Shown here piece by piece: positions 8,001 to 14,415 of a stretch of 21,558 nt of DNA. Under the pieces are notes generated by a model. That model ran no database searches. It was not told where the DNA came from and was given only the letters and a program-made list of their open reading frames with translations. The number at the start of each line of letters is the position of its first letter. The stretch's first letter is position 1. Both the position numbers and the translations under genes were made by a program. The DNA is from Phycisphaerae bacterium. GTDB taxonomy: Bacteria; Planctomycetota; Phycisphaerae; UBA1845; PWPN01. The stretch is from contig DAOOIV010000073.1 in the NCBI GenBank assembly GCA_035384605.1, positions 6,584 through 28,141 of the forward strand, read 5' to 3'.

Positions 8001-9249
8001 ACGCGTCGGCATCCTCACCCATCGACCAACGAACACCGTCAACATAGCTCGGGTAATAGCTGCACCGCGTACGAAGGTTGTTCGGCGTGTCCTTGCCGGG
8101 CCCTGTCGGGTGCGGCGGCCAGTTCGGCGGGCCGCCTGGGGCCCCCGGAAAGGCGGCATCGCCGTTAAACAGGTCTACCAATTCACCGAAAACGTCGGAA
8201 AAAGACTCGTTCAACTGCCCGGGTTGATTCTGGTAGATCAGGTTGGCGGTGTATTCCGTGATCCCGTGCGTCATTTCGTGAGCCATGATGTCGTCCGTGA
8301 TGGTCCCCGGACAGAAAACCATCTCCTGCCCATCCCAGAAAGCATTCGGACAAATACCGGCATAGTAGAAATTCGCCACGACCTTGAGGATCATGCCGGT
8401 GCCGTTGATGCTGTCCCGACCGAACGCCCGGTAATAGTAATCGTACACGTCGCCCGCGTAATCATAGCCTCGATTCACGTCCACCAGAGAGTAAGGCGGA
8501 TCACCCTCGGACCGGGCCAGAGTTGCGCCGGCCAAATCTGAGGACCCGTGTGCATCGTAAATCTTTCGGATCCTGCTGGTCTGGATCATGTTCCAGCGAT
8601 CAAGAATCTCGCCGGTCCGAGCATCAACAAACACGCCTTCGCGCAGCACAACGGAAATGTCCCTGAGAATGATGTAGTACGCCAGCCTCGGTCCCGTTGC
8701 TCGGCCCCCGTACCAGGCCGGATCCACCACCACCAGTTCCGCATGTTCGATGCTCGGCGTCCCTCTGTTGACGAGGCGAATGGCGGCGGCCTCGGCATCC
8801 GCAGGCTTAACGACCGGCGTTACAGCCAGGTCGTCGGGCACTGGAAGGAAATCGCCATTGGCCGCATACACTCGGCCGGCAGCATCCTCGTGAACCTTGA
8901 CCACGCCGCCGAAAACACGAACACCCTTGTGGTACTGCCGATAGGTTGAGTGCGTGAATCCCAAGGAATCGGCATCCACCCTGTAGCCCGCCAATTGGAC
9001 GGCCGGGTCCGAGATGCCAAAAGCTTTGCCGTGTGCATCGAGGAAAGCCATAGCCGGATCCTGGGCAGCCCGGCCCGGCGGCGCGGCCAGAACCTGTGCG
9101 TCGCCGGTCAATCTCAGAAACGAGATCCTGCCTGTCTTGCCCGAAATGTGCACGCGGATGTCCGGGTTCTGCGGCAGGCTCGCGGCCGCGCACAACCGGA
9201 CAACGCATCCGGCCAGAACAAAAACGCCGAACCACCCAAGGCTTCTCAT
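5053..9249 (-). CDS. Exported M4 (thermolysin-like) metalloprotease with long TSP3 repeat stalk and C-terminal membrane anchor
   Basis: A 1398-residue multidomain zinc endopeptidase. Seen, from the ATG at 9249: hydrophobic leader with cleavage either after LCAAA or, because LAGC forms a lipobox at 12-15, as a lipoprotein; FTP/PepSY-like propeptide (about 45-215); M4 domain (about 225-555) with zinc ligands H324 and H328 in HEMTH, E325, third ligand E348 in NESFSD, and catalytic H452 in DNGGVHSGSGI; a beta-sandwich (about 575-755) like those after immune-inhibitor-A type proteases; a CARDB-like Ig-fold module (about 765-870); about 19 TSP3 calcium-binding repeats (875-1331); a low-complexity linker; then PCGAG, a hydrophobic helix (about 1374-1391) and RRRGC at the end. 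The start at 9249 is fixed by AAGGAG seven nt upstream; the frame is open further up to 9357 but lacks signals there. M4 proteases are usually made as inactive proforms. The S8 protease gene follows on the same strand. Confidence 0.93.
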   Translation of the reverse strand: MRSLGWFGVFVLAGCVVRLCAAASLPQNPDIRVHISGKTGRISFLRLTGDAQVLAAPPGRAAQDPAMAFLDAHGKAFGISDPAVQLAGYRVDADSLGFTHSTYRQYHKGVRVFGGVVKVHEDAAGRVYAANGDFLPVPDDLAVTPVVKPADAEAAAIRLVNRGTPSIEHAELVVVDPAWYGGRATGPRLAYYIILRDISVVLREGVFVDARTGEILDRWNMIQTSRIRKIYDAHGSSDLAGATLARSEGDPPYSLVDVNRGYDYAGDVYDYYYRAFGRDSINGTGMILKVVANFYYAGICPNAFWDGQEMVFCPGTITDDIMAHEMTHGITEYTANLIYQNQPGQLNESFSDVFGELVDLFNGDAAFPGAPGGPPNWPPHPTGPGKDTPNNLRTRCSYYPSYVDGVRWSMGEDADAFGGAIRDMFNPTCFGDPDMGQSPYQVCMAEDNGGVHSGSGIPNHAFQLATDGGSFNGITVTGIGPIKTGAVWYRALTRYLTTISDFQDAYHAFNQAAQDLIGTKPADPRTGLPSDSTFTVADAQQVDNALRAVQMDMPGRCGDFFSREEPVLCGGRVTLYSESFESTDGGWSRGNSEWQWKSGMPGRSGKGWYCPDPSNPSGAAKQTLTSPEITIPPGVMGLGVVFAHYFDVEEWWDGGNISMRINSGAWTLVTSFIHNSYTSSLARADYSSNDNPMAGQIVWTGSSGGWGKSAFTLPGSVKAGDKVQFRFDFGRDSFYGTNVGWYLDDFEVFACHSGPSFELDGRPVIDDSAGGDGDGSVEPGETVDLTITLKNVGGDATNVSATLSCDVGTVTVVGANATQSYPDLPTGGVGTNAGPFKIQVKAQHPMCEAIPLLLSVTAAEGDDEIEFVVQVNGLPDPDGDGIGEVCDNCPTVPNPDQRNRDSDSLGDACDNCPVVANEDQADADGDAAGDACDNCLLVPNPDQTDSDRDGLGNACDNCPLTLNPDQHDDDGDGVGDACDNCPLIANPNQADDDKDGIGDACDNCVSAVNPFQQDADGDAVGDACDNCVKVANPDQTNSDSDKLGDACDNCPEIPNPAQRDKDEDGIGDVCDTCTDTDGDGTGNPGFAANTCPQDNCPNIANADQANADDDLWGDACDTCTDSDGDRFGDPGFPNNTCPIDNCPNDPNKQDPGLCGCGLLEKDVDFDGKVDCVDECPNDPYKSVPGKCGCGVLDRDRDGDGTPDCHDTCDVDPKKVQPGVCGCGVPDADDDKDGKLNCLDNCPTVANANQKDSDKDGVGDACDKCPNIYDPTQDDADDDGIGDMCDNCVGVPNADQADSDGDGVGDACDNCPRVANADQLDQDGDGIGDACDASVSSAGKKDQIMPADNQTAVPTNEEPALDAPSSGRAVPCGAGAAQLMAVGLVGLCVLRLVVRRRGC
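5257..6627 (-). repeat. Coding tandem repeat: about 19 thrombospondin type 3 modules
   Basis: Within the M4 protease gene the unit DNCP-x-x-x-N-x-DQ-x-D-x-DxDGxGDAC recurs at about 23-26 residues (70-78 nt), giving a strong DNA periodicity with gcagttgtcgca at each module boundary. Modules 13-15 are a variant class with GCGxxDxDxDxDG and CxCG cysteines, and modules 10 and 12 have a TDxDGDxxGxPGF insertion. Known TSP3 repeats bind calcium through the Asp-rich loops and form rigid, disulfide-linked stalks. Confidence 0.9.
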
Positions 9250-9402
9250 ACGCTCACTCCTTCCGCATGCCATGCGCGGCCACCCGTGCGCGCCTCTCTT
9301 GACGCGGGGGACCACACGCTTCGCCCACGAATCCGCTTGCACAACCGCTATCTGCACAGATCGTCTGCAAAACGACCAGCTCCGGCACCGTTGGGGAAAC
9401 CG

Positions 9403-9603
9403 TCACGCAGGTCGCCTCCGCAACCAGTAACGACGCAACGTCATACCTCGGCAGAGGTCCGCTTGTGTTGTTCTGGAACTTGTCGCGGCAATTGGCTGTT
9501 CGATAATCCGTTTGAGTTTCAGCGCGAATGCTCGATTTTGATCTTCCGACAAGCCCCAATCGGCCACCCACCCCTTTTTGGCAGTCCAAGCCCATGTCGC
9601 CAT
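9403..9603 (-). CDS. Possible small ORF in the M4 protease leader (66 aa, doubtful)
   Basis: Starts MATWAWTAKKGW about 40 nt downstream of the predicted M4 transcription start and ends 150 nt before the M4 start codon. A G-rich stretch precedes the ATG, but there is no classic Shine-Dalgarno sequence. The peptide has a plausible helical segment (LSEDQNRAFALKLKRIIEQ), then becomes Arg-rich. No family recognised. It could be a leader peptide, an unrelated small gene or chance. Confidence 0.2.
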   Translation of the reverse strand: MATWAWTAKKGWVADWGLSEDQNRAFALKLKRIIEQPIAATSSRTTQADLCRGMTLRRYWLRRRPA

Positions 9604-9649
9604 GACCCTGCCCCAGGGACCCCTTGATCCTTCCTCCGTCTGGAAAGCC

Positions 9650-9679
9650 AGTATAACAGACCTCCGCCGCCCGGTCCAA
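9650..9679 (-). promoter_or_regulatory. Sigma70-type promoter candidate for the M4 protease gene
   Basis: Minus strand TTGGAC (9679-9674), 18-nt spacer, TATACT (9655-9650). Both hexamers differ little from TTGACA/TATAAT. Predicted start of transcription is near 9643, leaving about 390 nt before the M4 start codon. Confidence 0.5.
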
Positions 9680-9968
9680 CTCGAATCTCATAAATAACGA
9701 GCGACTGAAGACCTGAGGACAATTGCACGAACCCACAATCGGATTCAAGTACTTGATTAAAAACAGATTACAGACCGTATCGGGCGATCCGCCCCAGGAC
9801 CAGGCCAGAACCCCCCGTCCATCTGTGCTTGAATTATGGCCACGAGGGCGTCTGCCAGTAGCCAAGGAGGCGACCGCCCCGCCAACAACGCCACCGCGGG
9901 GCCAAATCAAGCATGGCAACGATCAACAGGGACCCGATCTGCCGGTACCGGTGGGAACCTGAGGGTCT

Positions 9969-10061
9969 AAGGCGGGCCGCCTTTTTGCGGGGCACAAGCC
10001 AAGCGCGCTGCGATCTGGAAACATGGGCGCAGGCCCCACGGCTGTCCGACCGGAAGGCTCT
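9969..10061 (+). repeat. Dispersed intergenic repeat, copy 3 (93 nt)
   Basis: Same length as copy 2 with no indels and roughly 80 percent identity by eye. The first 25 nt are almost unchanged (aaggcgggccgcctttttgc), including the small hairpin and T-run; the middle keeps gctgcgat and gaa-catg; the end keeps aaggctct. It is a solitary copy in the M4/GT2 spacer. Confidence 0.85.
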
Positions 10062-10458
10062 ATGCCCGTCCGTCAGAGCCCACACTGCCACGCATGGGAC
10101 AGCCGTCATGCCAGTCCAACCACCGGCCGGAAACCTGCTCAATACGGCCTGCCAAACCAGACCTTGGGCAGATACTGCCGACCCGACCGACGACTTCCGT
10201 CGCTGATCCTCATTCAGCCGCGATTGGAGATCGGCGCGATCCAGCACACAACGCCGATCGCAACGGCCGCTTCGTGCCGCCAGCGGCCGCCGCACCTGCG
10301 GTGCAGCAACGAACGCCCGCCGTCGCCCTGCTGTGGATGGCAGGCAAACCCGCCGACGAGCAGCCAAAGGGACACGCAGACGAAACCTCATGCCGCTCCC
10401 CCGAAACCTTGAACAGGAAACGACCCGGCGGACGCGAAGACAGGCAGTCTTGGCGGCC

Positions 10459-10487
10459 TTGCTGATCGGACAGCCGGCGCGGATAAT
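10459..10487 (+). promoter_or_regulatory. Promoter candidate for the GT2/YbjQ-like operon
   Basis: TTGCTG (10459-10464), 17-nt spacer, GATAAT (10482-10487). It would start transcription near 10494, about 50 nt before the GT2 start codon. The -10 matches at five of six positions; the -35 is weaker. Confidence 0.35.
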
Positions 10488-10545
10488 CGCCGACTGGACA
10501 TCCAAAGCTTGACGCCACGACGGCGAACCGTGAGGGCATCACTCA

Positions 10546-11757
10546 ATGGGCATGACTATCTGGGCCGCACTTCTCATCGCCGTGGCGTCCATTTGGGCAA
10601 GTCGGCATGTCGCCATCACCAGAGCCCGACGAGAACAACTCCCTCTTACTCCTTCGTCCTACGACGGGCCACCGTCCAAGCCACCCTTCGTCAGCGTGCT
10701 CATCGCCGCCAAGGACGAACAGGCCAATATTGAGGCGGCGGTCCGCTCCATGCTCGATCAGGACTACCCCGCTTTTGAGGTCATTGTCATCAATGATCGT
10801 AGCTCAGATCGTACGGGCGAGATTCTGGAGTCGATCAGGGCGGAATATCCCGACGGCCGGCTTAAGGTCATCCATATCCGGCAGCTTCAGGATGGCTGGT
10901 TCGGCAAAAACAATGCCATGCGCGAAGGAGCCTGCCAGGCCGCAGGGCAGTGGTTCTGCTTCGGCGACGCCGACTGCCGGCAGACGTCCCGAAAAACGCT
11001 GTCCATGGCTGTCCGGCACGCCATTGAGAACAAGATCGACTTTCTCTCAGTGCTCCCCAGATTGGAGACCCACAGCCTCTGGGAAAGAATCATCCAGCCG
11101 GTCTGCGGCGCCATCATGGTCTTCTGGTTTCATCCCAAGAAGGTTAACAGCCCCCATCTCCCGAACGCCTACGCCAACGGGGCATTCATGCTCATGAGCC
11201 GCAAGTGCTACGAGACCATCGGCGGACACGAGGCCGTACGCACCCACATCAACGAAGACATGCAGTTGGCCAAACTTGCCAAGGCTCGCGGCCAGCGATT
11301 GTTTGTTATGCAGAACGACGGCCTGTACACCGTTCGGATGTATTCCCGATTCGGTGAGATCTGGCGAGGATGGAGCCGCATCTTCTACGGCTGCTTCGAG
11401 ACCTTCCGCCGTCTGCGGATCACGCTGGCCATGCTCCTGACCACGAACATCTTCCCCTACCTCAGCCTGCTGATCGCCGCGTGCGTCCTGGCGGTCCGAG
11501 GGTGGGCCGAGGCCGGGACAGGCTGGCAAATGGTCGCGGTCGCCGGCGCCCTGGTCGTCGTCGTGCAACAATCGGTCATCTTCCGATACTACAGACTCAG
11601 CCAAACCAACCCCTGGTTGGCACCGACCTTCATTATCGGAGCGGTCATCTGCGCCGGAATGCTGATCAACGCAATGCTCAAGCTGAACGGCCGGACAACG
11701 ACCACCTGGCGAGGAACCACTTATCGAGGCAGCCAACTGGCACGCCCTTCAGGTTGA
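10546..11757 (+). CDS. Membrane-associated family 2 glycosyltransferase (HpnB/CrtQ-like)
   Basis: A 403-residue inverting GT-A glycosyltransferase that probably transfers a sugar to a lipid or membrane-bound acceptor. Seen: an N-terminal hydrophobic segment (about 4-19); FVSVLIAAKDEQ and VIVINDRSSDRT of the nucleotide-binding fold (48-90); GKNNAMREG (120-128); DxD-type D141-A-D143; acidic pair E237-D238 in THINEDMQLA; RGWSRIFYG (274-282) at the usual QxxRW-like position; and three C-terminal membrane segments (about 292-318, 328-345, 360-378) ending in TTWRGTTYRG, a pattern seen at the end of HpnB/CrtQ-like enzymes. Start: ATG at 10546 with GAGGG nine nt upstream; a second ATG lies two codons on. 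The YbjQ-like gene follows after 7 nt, so the pair is almost surely co-transcribed. No hopanoid or carotenoid genes are in view, so the acceptor is unknown. Confidence 0.88.
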   Translation: MGMTIWAALLIAVASIWASRHVAITRARREQLPLTPSSYDGPPSKPPFVSVLIAAKDEQANIEAAVRSMLDQDYPAFEVIVINDRSSDRTGEILESIRAEYPDGRLKVIHIRQLQDGWFGKNNAMREGACQAAGQWFCFGDADCRQTSRKTLSMAVRHAIENKIDFLSVLPRLETHSLWERIIQPVCGAIMVFWFHPKKVNSPHLPNAYANGAFMLMSRKCYETIGGHEAVRTHINEDMQLAKLAKARGQRLFVMQNDGLYTVRMYSRFGEIWRGWSRIFYGCFETFRRLRITLAMLLTTNIFPYLSLLIAACVLAVRGWAEAGTGWQMVAVAGALVVVVQQSVIFRYYRLSQTNPWLAPTFIIGAVICAGMLINAMLKLNGRTTTTWRGTTYRGSQLARPSG

Positions 11758-11764
11758 GCCGCGT

Positions 11765-12340
11765 ATGAAACAATCACTGGAACTGCTGACCATCAGCCAA
11801 ACACCCAGCAGCGAAGATTGGATGAATCTGGTCGGCCGTGTTCTGACCGAATACCGACAGTATCTATACTACGCCCTGGGTGTTTTGATCGGTCTTCTGA
11901 TCCTTGGTCGCATCTGGCGAGGGATCCGCCGCGCCATCCGGCGTGCCCGCCCGCCACAGATTCACCCCAGCCTCCAGAAGTACAACGTCGACTACGCTGA
12001 GCTGGACCGCAAACGGCGAGAAGCAGCAGTCGGAGTCGTCGCCACGTCTACCGGCAATCGTCTGGCCGGTTTCCGGATCGTCCGGCAGGTCGAGGCGGTC
12101 TTCGTGGAAGGTTTCCGCACACCCGATGAAGCACTGACGGCATTGAAAGCCCTGGCTGTTGAGCGGGGTGCCAACGCCTTGCTCAACGTCCGAACCGAAC
12201 GCACCGCTGCCGGACGTTGCTCTGCTTCAGGAGACGCCATTGTCGCCGCGCCCATTTCGCCCGGACCACCCGACCCGATGCGACCGCTGGGTCCCCGCCC
12301 GAGTCGGCCGCCGCAGCCGCCACCGGACAAGAAGCCCTGA
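11765..12340 (+). CDS. Membrane-anchored protein with YbjQ-like domain
   Basis: A 191-residue protein with one membrane helix (about 33-50), a basic juxtamembrane stretch (RIWRGIRRAIRRARPP), then a soluble domain (about 88-162) reading VGVVATSTGNRLAG, VEAVFVEGF, EALTALKALAVERGANALLNVRTE, SGDAIVAAP. The helix followed by A-x-x-x-GANA-hydrophobic and a small-residue-rich final strand resembles the YbjQ (UPF0145) fold, a pentameric family once called heavy-metal-binding whose function is not established. The match is by eye and moderate. The C-terminus is Pro-rich (PPDPMRPLGPRPSRPPQPPP). It sits 7 nt downstream of the GT2 gene, and the facing gene, rsmJ, ends 19 nt away. Confidence 0.6.
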   Translation: MKQSLELLTISQTPSSEDWMNLVGRVLTEYRQYLYYALGVLIGLLILGRIWRGIRRAIRRARPPQIHPSLQKYNVDYAELDRKRREAAVGVVATSTGNRLAGFRIVRQVEAVFVEGFRTPDEALTALKALAVERGANALLNVRTERTAAGRCSASGDAIVAAPISPGPPDPMRPLGPRPSRPPQPPPDKKP

Positions 12341-12359
12341 ACAGGTCGTTTCTGAGGGC

Positions 12360-13169
12360 TCAGCCCGGCTTTATCAGGTAGACATCGTACCGAACGGTCG
12401 TGCCCTTGAAGACAATGTGAGGTGATCCACCCAACGCGGGAGCTCGCAGCGGCCGTTTGACCACCACGCGTTTTCGGGCGGCGGCCAATGCCACCTCCAA
12501 CAACGCACCCGCATCCTCGTCATCACCCGCGACCAGCCGGCAGATGCGCATCTCCTTCTTGGCCAGAGCCGACTTGCCCCTTGCCGGGAACATCGGATCG
12601 AGATAGACGACGTCAGGCTGCAAGGACTCGCTGAGCTGCGGGAGCAGGAGCCTCGCGTCCGCCGGGATCACCTGCGTCCGATTGTTAATGATCTCGCTCG
12701 TTTCGGGATCGCCGCTCGCCCGCCTCACGCCGTCCATGAGCAGGGCGGCCATCACAGGACAGCGCTCGAACATCGTCACCGTGCACCCCATGCAAGCCAT
12801 GAGAAATGCATCCCGTCCGAGGCCTGCCGTTGCGTCCACCACGACGAGTCGTCTGCCCCCAAAGCCAATGGCCTTGGCAAGCATCCGTTCCGACCCGACC
12901 ACGTTCCTTCGGCGCCGCTCCAACCTGCCACCCACAAAATCGACGCGAACCGGCCGCGAGCGGCGCAGGCCGGACTCCCGCAATTCAAGACCACGATCGG
13001 TGACGACAAGAAGCAGGACGTGTTGGTGCCATTCGGAACGGACGGCAAGCGGCAACGACATTTGTGCCGACAACGCCTCCGCATGACCCCGAAGAGATGG
13101 AGCGTCGCCGTCAATGGCCACCGCGATCGAAACTGACCTCTCTGGAACTCCCGCGGAGATTGGCCTCAT
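12360..13169 (-). CDS. rsmJ: 16S rRNA (guanine1516-N2)-methyltransferase RsmJ
   Basis: A 269-residue class I SAM methyltransferase. In Escherichia coli RsmJ makes m2G1516 in the 30S subunit; by homology this protein should methylate the same site. Seen: VDFVGG (76-81), the family-specific SAM loop VDATAGLGRDAF (111-122), FERCPVMAALL (134-144), the catalytic YLDPMFP (189-195) followed by KSALAKKEMR, and VVVKRP (235-240). These blocks line up in order with E. coli RsmJ (YhiQ), making this a confident call. The ATG at 13169 has no good Shine-Dalgarno sequence; a GTG at 13121 is a poorer alternative. The gene starts 9 nt after the AmrS stop codon, so it is probably expressed from the AmrS promoter, possibly by translational reinitiation. 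RsmJ is best known from Gammaproteobacteria, so its presence here is notable. Confidence 0.88.
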   Translation of the reverse strand: MRPISAGVPERSVSIAVAIDGDAPSLRGHAEALSAQMSLPLAVRSEWHQHVLLLVVTDRGLELRESGLRRSRPVRVDFVGGRLERRRRNVVGSERMLAKAIGFGGRRLVVVDATAGLGRDAFLMACMGCTVTMFERCPVMAALLMDGVRRASGDPETSEIINNRTQVIPADARLLLPQLSESLQPDVVYLDPMFPARGKSALAKKEMRICRLVAGDDEDAGALLEVALAAARKRVVVKRPLRAPALGGSPHIVFKGTTVRYDVYLIKPG

Positions 13170-13178
13170 GCAGGTATT

Positions 13179-14303
13179 CTACAGTGACACGGTCGTCGGA
13201 TACGAGGAACTCGACGTCGGCGCGACGTCCTCCCATACACCCGGAATGACCGCGCCGCACTTGCCGCATCGTCCTCCACGCATGTTGTTCTCCCGAATCG
13301 TGAAGCCCTGGCGACGGATCAGCAGCGTCCTGCAGTCCGGGCAATAGGTGTTCTCCCGGTCACCCAGCGCCCCGGGCAGATTCCCTGTGTATACGAACTT
13401 CAGGCCTGCGGCCTTGCCAATGTCAAAAGCCTTGGCCAATGTTTTGACCGGCGTCCTCGGCGGATCACCCATCCTGTAATCCGGGTGAAACGCCGTGACG
13501 TGCCAGGGGATGTCCGTGGAAACGCCGGCCACAAATCGGGCGATGCTTCCCAGCTCGTCATCACCATCGTTGAAGCCCGGCACAACAAGCGTGACCACCT
13601 CAACCCAGAAGTCGGCCTGCTTCAGACGGGTGATCGTGTCCAGGACGTTCTTCAATTGACCGCCGAGCCGACGGTAGCTCTCTTCTTTGAAGCACTTGAG
13701 GTCAACCTTGAAGAGCTTCATGTACGGCCGCAGGAACTCGATCGCCTCCGGCGTGGCGTGTCCGTTGGAGACGAACCCGCAGACGATGCCGTGCGGTCGG
13801 GCAAGCTTAAAAACCTCGACCGCCCAGTCGGCGGTGATCAACGGCTCATTGTAGGTGCTCACAATGACGGGGGTCTTGCGTTCGAGTGCAACCTCGACAA
13901 TCTGCTCCGCGCGGACGACCGACGGCTGGGCGCCGGCCGCCTCGTCCCGCAAGGTTTGACTGGAAAACCAGTTCTGGCAGAAGTCACAGTGGAAGTTGCA
14001 GCCGAGCATCCCGAACGAAACGGCATCGCGGCCCGGAAAGACGTGAAAGAAAGGCTTCTTCTCAATCGGATCGACCGCCAGACCCGCCACGTAGCCGGCC
14101 GGTACCCGGAGCTGGCCGGCCCGATTGAATCGGACCCGACAGACTCCGCTCTTGCCGTCCGCAATCCGGCAGCGGTGACCGCAGGCAAGGCACGTCACAA
14201 CGCCGTCACCCTCGTCGCGAAACAACCCCGGCGCCGCCGGCATGGTGTGCTCTTCAAGAATGCTCTTGAGGTTGCTGCCCACGTCTATCGCCTCACGCGG
14301 CAT
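13179..14303 (-). CDS. amrS: AmmeMemoRadiSam system radical SAM enzyme
   Basis: A 374-residue radical SAM protein of the AmrS (formerly PflA-like) type. AmrS, AmrA (AMMECR1) and AmrB (Memo) homologues form a widespread set of unknown reaction. Seen, from the ATG at 14303: an N-terminal cysteine cluster C38, C41, C45 and C55 (CLACGHRC then GVC); the 4Fe-4S site C102-x3-C106-x2-C109 in GCNFHCDFCQNW; STYNEP, GFVSNGH and VDLKCFKEESYR along the barrel; TAFHPDYRM; and a C-terminal zinc-ribbon-like set C321, C324, C346 and C349. Start: ATG at 14303 has GAGG five nt upstream and lies just after an extended -10 promoter; longer frames reach 14531 but would run across that promoter. rsmJ follows after 9 nt; AmrA and AmrB are not in this window. 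Confidence 0.9.
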   Translation of the reverse strand: MPREAIDVGSNLKSILEEHTMPAAPGLFRDEGDGVVTCLACGHRCRIADGKSGVCRVRFNRAGQLRVPAGYVAGLAVDPIEKKPFFHVFPGRDAVSFGMLGCNFHCDFCQNWFSSQTLRDEAAGAQPSVVRAEQIVEVALERKTPVIVSTYNEPLITADWAVEVFKLARPHGIVCGFVSNGHATPEAIEFLRPYMKLFKVDLKCFKEESYRRLGGQLKNVLDTITRLKQADFWVEVVTLVVPGFNDGDDELGSIARFVAGVSTDIPWHVTAFHPDYRMGDPPRTPVKTLAKAFDIGKAAGLKFVYTGNLPGALGDRENTYCPDCRTLLIRRQGFTIRENNMRGGRCGKCGAVIPGVWEDVAPTSSSSYPTTVSL

Positions 14304-14318
14304 CCCTGCCTCACACAT

Positions 14319-14327
14319 ATTATACCA
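14319..14327 (-). promoter_or_regulatory. Extended -10 promoter for amrS-rsmJ
   Basis: Minus strand TGGTATAAT, an exact TGn plus TATAAT. No -35 match is seen, as is usual for extended -10 promoters. The predicted start near 14312 gives a leader of only about 9 nt, GAGGCAGGG, just enough to carry the ribosome binding site. Confidence 0.5.
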
Positions 14328-14360
14328 TTCCCGCCAAAGCCCGCCGCCCAGCCGGCGATC

Positions 14361-14389
14361 TCGACGCATGCGCACCAGGGCGATACAAT
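14361..14389 (+). promoter_or_regulatory. Promoter candidate for the lipoprotein gene
   Basis: TCGACG (14361-14366), 17-nt spacer, TACAAT (14384-14389). Transcription would start near 14396, about 20 nt before the ATG at 14416, and include GGAGG at 14405-14409. It is back to back with the amrS promoter. Confidence 0.45.
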
Positions 14390-14415
14390 CCTTTTCCGAT
14401 TGATGGAGGCACGAC

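Larger units (their letters stand above)
9680..10545. other. Long intergenic region between the M4 protease and GT2 genes
   Basis: Nearly 0.9 kb with no gene I can support. It holds repeat copy 3 (9969-10061) and a promoter candidate for the GT2 gene (10459-10487). One weak minus-strand frame, GTG at 10375 to TGA at 10214, would give 53 residues with a hydrophobic start SLWLLVGGFAC and a second hydrophobic patch AVAIGVVCWIAPI. It has GAGG 10 nt before the GTG and no recognised family. Several overlapping open frames on both strands in 9834-10505 are typical of GC-rich non-coding DNA. Confidence 0.5.

Noticed and set aside
6994..8541. 515-codon open frame on the plus strand
   Set aside because: Antisense to the M4 catalytic domain, whose HEMTH and other motifs prove the coding strand. 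Long shadow frames are expected at this GC content.
9254..9919. 221-codon minus-strand frame upstream of the M4 gene
   Set aside because: It covers the promoter and leader, has no family resemblance and changes character along its length; treated as non-coding.
10094..10465. 123-codon plus-strand frame before the GT2 gene
   Set aside because: Overlaps several equally long frames on both strands, has no ribosome binding site and a low-complexity peptide.
12345..12375. Possible terminator between the YbjQ-like gene and rsmJ (GGGC-TCA-GCCC)
   Set aside because: The stem is only four base pairs with no T-run and overlaps the rsmJ stop codon.
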